A stretch of DNA of 11,737 nt, from positions 1 through 11,737 of the forward strand of contig CACZQI010000080.1 of the NCBI GenBank assembly GCA_902783345.1. The letters are read 5' to 3'. This stretch comes from an uncultured Erysipelotrichaceae bacterium. Lineage in GTDB: Bacteria; Bacillota_I; Bacilli_A; RF39; UBA660. Position 1 is the first letter of the stretch, and each line of letters starts with the position of its first letter. A program made the position numbers and the translations under genes. This document shows, piece after piece, positions 8,116-11,737 of the stretch. Under the pieces are notes generated by a model, which saw only the letters and a list, made by a program, of their open reading frames with translations, had not been told where the DNA came from and did not search any database.

Positions 8116-8274
8116 CTAATAACACTTTTTACCAGATTTATATCTACTTATTGAACTACCAATAGCGCGTCCAATTTCTAAAAAGATTGTAAGCACTCTA
8201 GATACAGCACTAAGTAAATTGCCATTTAAACTACTAGAGCCACCTTTTATTTCTAACATTCTATTATTATCCAT
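8116..8274 (-). CDS. Double-glycine-leader peptide B (putative second bacteriocin peptide)
   Basis: A 52-residue product, not recognised by name. The leader MDNNRMLEIKGG has Gly-Gly at -2/-1 with hydrophobic residues at -7 (Met6) and -4 (Ile9), as C39 peptidases require, although it is a weaker match than that of peptide A. The predicted mature part is 40 residues: a Ser/Asn-rich start, an amphipathic helix, a GxxxG motif (Gly35-Gly39), then a basic tail SGKKCY with one Cys (51) next to the end. Net charge of the mature part is about +5. Its ATG shares a base with the stop of peptide A (TAATG) and has no clear ribosome-binding site, so translation is probably coupled, favouring matched amounts of the two peptides. 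An inner Met6 start would leave too short a leader. Confidence 0.82.
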   Translation of the reverse strand: MDNNRMLEIKGGSSSLNGNLLSAVSRVLTIFLEIGRAIGSSISRYKSGKKCY

Positions 8275-8408
8275 TAGTTACATTTTAAAGGACGAAAATA
8301 TCCATCTAAAATACCGGCAATAAAACTTACAGCAGCCCCAATTATAGCATAAATGCCCCATCTTACAGCACCGCCACTAATATTCTTTAATTCATTATCG
8401 CTAAGCAT
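8274..8408 (-). CDS. Double-glycine-leader peptide A (putative first bacteriocin peptide)
   Basis: A 44-residue product whose 13-residue leader MLSDNELKNISGG fits the double-glycine consensus closely: Leu -12, Ser -11, Glu -8, Leu -7, Ile -4, Gly -2 and Gly -1. The predicted mature peptide has 31 residues: AVRWG, a hydrophobic helix with a GxxxG motif (Gly32-Gly36) and small-xxx-small contacts, then the tail YFRPLKCN with one Cys (43) next to the end. Net charge of the mature part is about +2. The ribosome-binding site GAAAGGAAAGG lies inside the end of the exporter gene, and the ATG overlaps that gene by 8 bases. With peptide B it resembles a class IIb two-peptide bacteriocin; a signalling pair is the alternative. 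Confidence 0.86.
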   Translation of the reverse strand: MLSDNELKNISGGAVRWGIYAIIGAAVSFIAGILDGYFRPLKCN

Positions 8409-10398
8409 TTTTCCTTTCCTTTCTAGCAGTTAAATTAATGATTTTGTCAAAATAATTCCCTTCTAAATTATGACTTACATAAATTATTGTTTTATCTTGA
8501 TAATAATTATTAATATTTTTAATTATTTTATTTCTTAAATGATAACCAATTTCTGATAATGCTTCATCAAATAATAATATTTTAGCATCTTGGTATAATG
8601 CTCTTGCTAAAATTATCCTTTGCCTTTCTCCCCTACTTACATTATTTTTAACAATTGTATTATAACCATTTTCCTTTTTATTAATTATTTCTTTTAAATC
8701 TAAAATAGATTCTATTTTTTTAAATTTCTTTTCATCATATTTTTGATTTAAAAGAATATTTTGATAAATTGTATCAGTAAATAAATTATCAGCATCAGTA
8801 CAATATAAAACATTTTCTTTTAAAGATTTTTTACTTATTTTTTTAATATTTTCTTTTCCTATTTTAATATCTCCAGTATAATCAGTAATATTACCATTTA
8901 AAATATTTAATAATGTTGATTTACCTACCCCATTAATTCCTTTAATTAATACTTTATCATTAGCATTTATTTTTAAATTATATTTATCAAATATTTTATT
9001 TAAATTAATATCATAACTTAAATTAGTTATTTCAATATCATTATTAGGCACTTTTAAGCCAATATTAACCTTTTCTTTATCTAAATAGTAAATTCCATTT
9101 AATCTTGATAAAACACTCTTAAAATAGCTTATATTAGGAATAATATTATTATAGTAATTTATATTATCAATAAAATAGTTATAATATAAGATATATATTA
9201 AAATATCTAAAGCATTGTTATTAAAACTAAATAGAATTATTATTACTAAGCAAAAATCATTAAATAAATTAGATAAAATATTTAATTTATTTAAAAACTG
9301 TTCTAACTTTAAACTATCATCTGAGTTTTTCACTACTAAAGTATTTAGTTTACTTAAGAAAAAGTTTTCTTTACCTAAATTTTTAATTGATGTTAAATTA
9401 TTAATACTTTCAATAATGTTATCCATTAAGAATGATGAACTATCTAAATATTTTAGATAATAATTAAAACATTTTTTATTTAGTAAATAATTAATAAATA
9501 AGAATATTAAACTACTAATAAAGATAATTAAAGTTAAAATAAAACTTAAATTAAACATAATTATTAAACTAGCAACTAATATTATAAAGGTTAAAAAGAT
9601 ATTAATTATTTCTTTGGTAAAAAAATCTTTAATATTATTTAAGTCGCTAATCCGAGATATTATTTCGCCACTTGATTTTAACTGCAAATATTTAAAGGGT
9701 AAATAAAAGAAATGATTAAGATAGTCTTTTATTAAAATAATATTATTATTTCTATTTAAATGCGCGATAATATTATTTTTAAGATAATTTAAGGCGTTTT
9801 TAACAACTAAAAGTATTATAAATAAGATAATTAATCGATAATTATTATTTAAGATTAATTTGATACTATAAGTTGTAAATAAAGATATGCCAATAATAAT
9901 AAAACTAAATAATATTAATATAGATAGTTTAAAAAGATTATCTTTAACTGTTCTAAATAATAAATTCTTAAAATAATTATTCTTATGATATTTAACTATC
10001 TTATTTAAAGGATTTAATTTTAAAATATTGCCAGTAAATAAAGATTTAAATTCTTCTTTAGAGTATTTTTTCATACCTACTGCAGGATCCATGCAAAGTA
10101 GGTATTTATCAAATACCTTATAAACTACTACAAAATGATACATATTATTAATATTTAACTGCGCAATATAAGGAGTATTTACTACTCTTATATTTTTACT
10201 ATTATAACCATTAACTTCAAAACCATATTTGATAGCCGCTTCTTTTAAATTATAAAAGTTAGTTCCTTCGCTATTAGTTAAAGTATCTACTTTAATAATT
10301 TCTAAAGGTACATAGCCATTATAGTATTTAATTAATGATGATAATGCGCACGCTCCACAATCAGCAATATCATTTTGCCTTTCTACAAAATCTTTCAC
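8401..10398 (-). CDS. Peptidase-containing ABC exporter (C39) for double-glycine peptides
   Basis: A bacteriocin-type exporter that cuts leaders after Gly-Gly and pumps the peptides out. Counted from GTG 10398 (665 residues), the C39 domain (about 1-135) has Gln8, Cys14 in DCGAC, His88 and Asp104 as likely catalytic set. About six membrane helices follow (150-420), then the ATPase (455-655): Walker A GINGVGKST (487-495), Walker B LLFDE (608-612) and His643. The signature is VSRGE (587-591) instead of LSGGQ, and the D-loop after Walker B is atypical. An in-frame GTG at 10407 lies within the ribosome-binding site AGGGTGAG, so 10398 is preferred. The two peptide genes overlapping its 3' end are its likely cargo. 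The product is very rich in Asn, Ile and Lys. No HlyD-type accessory gene is visible. Confidence 0.93.
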   Translation of the reverse strand: MKDFVERQNDIADCGACALSSLIKYYNGYVPLEIIKVDTLTNSEGTNFYNLKEAAIKYGFEVNGYNSKNIRVVNTPYIAQLNINNMYHFVVVYKVFDKYLLCMDPAVGMKKYSKEEFKSLFTGNILKLNPLNKIVKYHKNNYFKNLLFRTVKDNLFKLSILILFSFIIIGISLFTTYSIKLILNNNYRLIILFIILLVVKNALNYLKNNIIAHLNRNNNIILIKDYLNHFFYLPFKYLQLKSSGEIISRISDLNNIKDFFTKEIINIFLTFIILVASLIIMFNLSFILTLIIFISSLIFLFINYLLNKKCFNYYLKYLDSSSFLMDNIIESINNLTSIKNLGKENFFLSKLNTLVVKNSDDSLKLEQFLNKLNILSNLFNDFCLVIIILFSFNNNALDILIYILYYNYFIDNINYYNNIIPNISYFKSVLSRLNGIYYLDKEKVNIGLKVPNNDIEITNLSYDINLNKIFDKYNLKINANDKVLIKGINGVGKSTLLNILNGNITDYTGDIKIGKENIKKISKKSLKENVLYCTDADNLFTDTIYQNILLNQKYDEKKFKKIESILDLKEIINKKENGYNTIVKNNVSRGERQRIILARALYQDAKILLFDEALSEIGYHLRNKIIKNINNYYQDKTIIYVSHNLEGNYFDKIINLTARKERKNA

Positions 10399-10412
10399 TT
10401 TTCTCACCCTCT

Positions 10413-10440
10413 ACTATATATATTACCGGTAAAAGGCTAA
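10413..10440 (-). promoter_or_regulatory. Promoter of the exporter/bacteriocin operon, with palindromic spacer
   Basis: On the minus strand TTAGCC (10435-10440) and TATAGT (10413-10418) are 16 bp apart; overlapping TATATA is an alternative -10. The spacer contains the perfect palindrome TTACCGGTAA, a possible operator. The weak -35 suggests dependence on an activator binding the tandem repeats just upstream. The 28 bases from the spacer through the -10 to AGAGGG are identical in the inverted copy. Confidence 0.6.
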
Positions 10441-10458
10441 TTTCCTTTTTTATTTTTT

Positions 10459-10495
10459 CATTTTGTGGAAAACTTTTGCATTTTGTGGAAAACTT
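10459..10495 (-). promoter_or_regulatory. Tandem 17-bp operator-like repeats upstream of the exporter promoter
   Basis: AAGTTTTCCACAAAATG occurs twice, identically, at 10479-10495 and 10459-10475 (minus strand), with a 20-bp period, about two helical turns. Each contains TTTTCCACA, one mismatch from the DnaA box TTATCCACA. The nearer repeat ends 18 bp before the -35, a typical activator position. Either DnaA or an unknown regulator (for example a LytTR-type response regulator, which uses paired direct repeats at about 21-bp period) could bind. Confidence 0.65.
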
Positions 10496-10496
10496 A

Positions 10497-10530
10497 AAAA
10501 AATTTGCAATTTTTTTAATGCAAATTTTTT
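10497..10530 (-). terminator. Terminator of the PF06541-type gene
   Basis: A 12-bp stem (10497-10508 with 10519-10530) with a 10-base loop is followed on the minus strand by a run of T. It overlaps the stop codon of the gene at 10515 and ends where the operator repeats begin. The stem is AT-rich, with only two G-C pairs, so its efficiency is uncertain. Confidence 0.6.
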
Positions 10531-11204
10531 CGCTTTGAGAAATCTTTTTTTAGTGATTTTAATCTTTTAACCAATCGCTCACTTTTAGCGATATAGGGAA
10601 AAGCATCAAATAATCTGGTCTTAATTTTATTTAATTTGATATTTTTATTTTTAGTATATTCATTTAAAATCTTTTCTAAATTATTAGCAATATTACTAAC
10701 TCTATAAGCATCTATATTACTAATTATAATATCTAAAGAAAGAACTATGGCTAAAATAATTGAAGCAATACATTTTTTATTTTCTGGTATACTATCTAAA
10801 AAACTATAAATTAGAGGATTTAAAAGATAAATAATAACTAGCCCACCAATAGCAAAGAAAATACCATTAAATAAACATACACGCCCATTAATATTATATT
10901 TACGCCATGAATAATCCCACCATCTTCGTTTAAATATTTTCTCTAAAATAACGCTAGTTAAATACTCAATTATTGAGCAAATAATAAAACTAAATATAAA
11001 TACTACGAATGGGTCATTATAATAACCCGTTAACAAAAATGTAATAAAAAGTGCACCAAAGCCATATATCGGCAAATAAGGCCCAATTAAAAAGCCACGA
11101 TTAACCCATTTTTTCTCGCCAATATAAACAAAAATTACTTCCGCAATATATCCAATTACACAGTATGCAAAAAAGAACAAAAAATAAAAATATATACTTT
11201 TCAT
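10515..11204 (-). CDS. Multi-pass membrane protein, putative ABC-transporter type IV family (PF06541/COG4905-like)
   Basis: A 229-residue membrane protein of unknown biochemical function. It matches the family known as putative ABC-transporter type IV (CmpB-like): an N-terminal helix (5-28), the conserved NRGFLIGPYLPIYGFGAL block (35-52), a further helix near 65-90, WWDYSW (95-100), NINGRVCL (104-111), and two more helices (112-130, 145-163). The C-terminal 60 residues are basic and probably cytoplasmic. AGGAGT precedes the ATG. It lies alone between the two inverted promoter blocks, with its own promoter and terminator. An immunity role for the neighbouring bacteriocin is possible from position but is inference; the family is widespread outside such loci. 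Confidence 0.85.
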   Translation of the reverse strand: MKSIYFYFLFFFAYCVIGYIAEVIFVYIGEKKWVNRGFLIGPYLPIYGFGALFITFLLTGYYNDPFVVFIFSFIICSIIEYLTSVILEKIFKRRWWDYSWRKYNINGRVCLFNGIFFAIGGLVIIYLLNPLIYSFLDSIPENKKCIASIILAIVLSLDIIISNIDAYRVSNIANNLEKILNEYTKNKNIKLNKIKTRLFDAFPYIAKSERLVKRLKSLKKDFSKRKNLH

Positions 11205-11223
11205 AAATTATACTCCTATTAAA

Positions 11224-11252
11224 ATCTTACTATTAATAAGCAAAATTATCAA
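11224..11252 (-). promoter_or_regulatory. Promoter of the PF06541-type gene
   Basis: On the minus strand TTGATA (11247-11252) and TAAGAT (11224-11229) are 17 bp apart, with the predicted start just before AGGAGT. Its -35 lies about 11 bp from the right-hand operator repeats, so a protein bound there could affect both directions. Confidence 0.65.
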
Positions 11253-11263
11253 TGAAATTTGAC

Positions 11264-11300
11264 AAGTTTTCCACAAAATGCAAAAGTTATTCACAAAATG
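11264..11300 (+). promoter_or_regulatory. Tandem operator-like repeats with DnaA-box matches, right copy
   Basis: The first unit is identical to the left-copy units (TTTTCCACA at 11267-11275). The second differs at two bases and contains TTATTCACA (11287-11295), a full match to the DnaA-box consensus TTATNCACA. Both have the same direction and a 20-bp period. The pair lies upstream of the plus-strand -35 and close to the divergent PF06541-type gene promoter. Confidence 0.62.
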
Positions 11301-11318
11301 CATTTTAAAAAAAGGAAA

Positions 11319-11346
11319 TTGGCATTTTACCGGTAATATATATAGT
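11319..11346 (+). promoter_or_regulatory. Promoter of the small-peptide/spoIIIAH-like unit
   Basis: TTGGCA (11319-11324) and TATAGT (11341-11346) are 16 bp apart with the palindrome TTACCGGTAA in the spacer. The -35 is closer to consensus than in the exporter copy, predicting higher basal activity. Transcription would start near 11353, about 46 bases before the 19-codon gene. It resembles a vegetative promoter; I see no clear sporulation-sigma-factor elements. Confidence 0.6.
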
Positions 11347-11398
11347 AGAGGGAGAAAATTAACCCTTTAATGCGCGAAGAAAAATGAAAGGAGGATTT

Positions 11399-11458
11399 AT
11401 GCTTTATATAAGAATAATTATAAGAATAGCGCTAAAAGCACTACGTTATTTTATTTAG
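11399..11458 (+). CDS. Putative 19-residue cationic amphipathic peptide
   Basis: MLYIRIIIRIALKALRYFI is preceded by AAAGGAGG (11387-11394) at ideal spacing, among the strongest ribosome-binding sites in the window, which argues that the frame is translated. Arg5, Arg9, Lys13 and Arg16 fall on one face of a helix and Ile/Leu/Phe on the rest, with no acidic residue: a membrane-active or membrane-anchored helix. There is no double-glycine leader. It could be a leaderless antimicrobial or toxin-like peptide, a signal, or a leader peptide controlling the spoIIIAH-like gene 45 bases downstream. I do not recognise it, and at 19 codons it may not be a real gene. Confidence 0.5.
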   Translation: MLYIRIIIRIALKALRYFI

Positions 11459-11503
11459 TAATAAAAATTATATAACCTAATATAATTTATTAATGGAGGA
11501 ATT

Positions 11504-11737
11504 ATGATTAATAAACAGAAATTGTGGTTTTTAACATTATTTAGTCTTATTTTAGTATTAGCAGTCTATTATATTGCCTTACCTGATGCAAGTCTATCTA
11601 ATTTAATTGCTAGTGAAAACTCTAAAAGCAATGAGTTAAATGTAACAACTAATAGTGATGATGCCCTAGCAACTCTTAGAATCGAAGATGATGAAAAGGT
11701 TCTTGCTCAAATGGCAGAATTACAAGAAACATTATTA
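11504..11737 (+). CDS. spoIIIAH: SpoIIIAH-like sporulation channel protein, N-terminal part
   Basis: SpoIIIAH is made in the mother cell and joins SpoIIQ across the intermembrane space to form the channel that feeds the forespore. The visible 78 codons start MINKQKLWFLTLFSLILVL and continue to a single membrane helix ending near residue 27 (VYYIALPD), closely resembling the KKQTVWLLTMLSL-type N-terminus of Bacillus SpoIIIAH. A Ser/Asn-rich linker and an acidic start of the next domain (DDEKVLAQMAELQET) follow. GGAGGA precedes the ATG. The C-terminal ring-forming domain is beyond the window. No spoIIIAG lies upstream, unlike the standard spoIIIA operon, although other operon genes could lie downstream. 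Start and family are supported; the function is by homology only. Confidence 0.8.
   Translation, partial: MINKQKLWFLTLFSLILVLAVYYIALPDASLSNLIASENSKSNELNVTTNSDDALATLRIEDDEKVLAQMAELQETLL

Larger units (their letters stand above)
10407..10495 (-). repeat. Left copy of 89-bp inverted promoter block
   Basis: Read on the minus strand, this aligns without gaps to 11264-11352 on the plus strand; by hand I count 79 of 89 identical positions. It holds two tandem 17-bp repeats, an A-rich stretch, the -35, the palindromic spacer and the -10. Similarity fades just inside the 5' region of the exporter gene, with a 2-base indel. Confidence 0.9.
11264..11352 (+). repeat. Right copy of 89-bp inverted promoter block
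   Basis: The plus-strand counterpart of 10407-10495. Differences cluster in the second tandem repeat (2), the A/T stretch (6) and the -35 (2); the 28 bases covering palindrome, -10 and AGAGGG are identical. Such conservation in a non-coding block points to a duplicated regulatory region rather than chance. Confidence 0.9.

Noticed and set aside
10515..11204. Composite transposon or insertion sequence between inverted repeats
   Set aside because: The enclosed gene is a membrane protein, not a transposase; no target-site duplication was seen, and the repeats contain promoters rather than IS-type ends.
10459..11300. Replication origin, because of four DnaA-box-like sites
   Set aside because: Only four sites, placed as promoter-proximal pairs, with no dnaA, dnaN or DNA-unwinding element neighbourhood. 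AT-rich DNA gives near matches by chance.
10407..11352. Invertible (phase-variable) DNA segment bounded by the inverted repeats
   Set aside because: The promoters lie inside the repeats and point outward, so inversion would not switch them. The copies have diverged by about 11%, and no recombinase gene is visible. Not excluded, but nothing in the sequence demands it.
11370..11387. Five-codon frame (MREEK) before the amphipathic peptide
   Set aside because: Too short to support and without its own well-spaced ribosome-binding site; its stop merely overlaps the strong site of the next frame.
11363..11394. RNA switch hiding the ribosome-binding site (CCTTT pairing with AAAGG)
   Set aside because: Only five base pairs with a long loop; no conserved aptamer or alternative stem within the predicted transcript.
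1..11737. tRNA, rRNA or CRISPR arrays
   Set aside because: No cloverleaf-like segment, conserved rRNA block or regularly spaced repeats were found; the only repeats are the promoter blocks and their tandem operators.

Overview
The window is a low-GC, standard-code bacterial chromosome segment. TGG encodes Trp, and TGA ends nth. The gene set is der, engB, recU next to a class A penicillin-binding protein, dnaD-nth, cca and the start of a spoIIIAH-like gene. This points to a walled Firmicute from a sporulating lineage, perhaps an uncultured gut Bacilli/Erysipelotrichia-type organism. Mycoplasmas are excluded by the peptidoglycan synthase, the SpoIIIAH homologue and the use of TGA as a stop. The lineage call is inference from gene content and base composition.

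Layout. Positions 1-2230 (minus strand) hold engB, a lone type IV pilin-like gene with its own terminator, and der, which has its own promoter and is cut by the window start. A divergent promoter region (2231-2340) separates engB from the plus-strand recU-PBP1A pair (2341-5692). A 13-bp bidirectional terminator then meets a minus-strand cca-dnaD-nth run with overlapping genes (8066 down to 5713). These are housekeeping functions: ribosome-assembly GTPases, recombination, cell wall synthesis, replication restart, base-excision repair and tRNA 3'-end synthesis.

The accessory part runs from 8116 to about 11460. A C39-peptidase ABC exporter (10398 down to 8401) is followed, with overlapping stop/start codons, by two very short genes of 44 and 52 codons. 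Both encode double-glycine-leader peptides whose predicted mature parts are small and cationic, carry GxxxG motifs and have a single Cys near the C-terminus. This looks like a complete two-peptide (class IIb-like) bacteriocin or signalling-peptide operon: the exporter cleaves and secretes both peptides. No dedicated immunity gene sits in the operon.

The exporter promoter lies in an 89-bp block (10407-10495) that recurs in inverted orientation at 11264-11352 (79 of 89 positions identical by hand alignment). Each block has two tandem 17-bp repeats at 20-bp period containing DnaA-box-like 9-mers, then a -35/-10 pair with a perfect 10-bp palindrome in the spacer. The left copy drives the bacteriocin operon. 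The right copy faces a 19-codon gene for a cationic amphipathic peptide with a very strong ribosome-binding site, followed by the spoIIIAH-like gene. Between the copies lies a PF06541-type membrane protein gene with its own promoter and terminator. The twin promoters suggest that peptide secretion and the small-peptide/spoIIIAH unit share one regulatory signal. This is the most interesting feature of the window.
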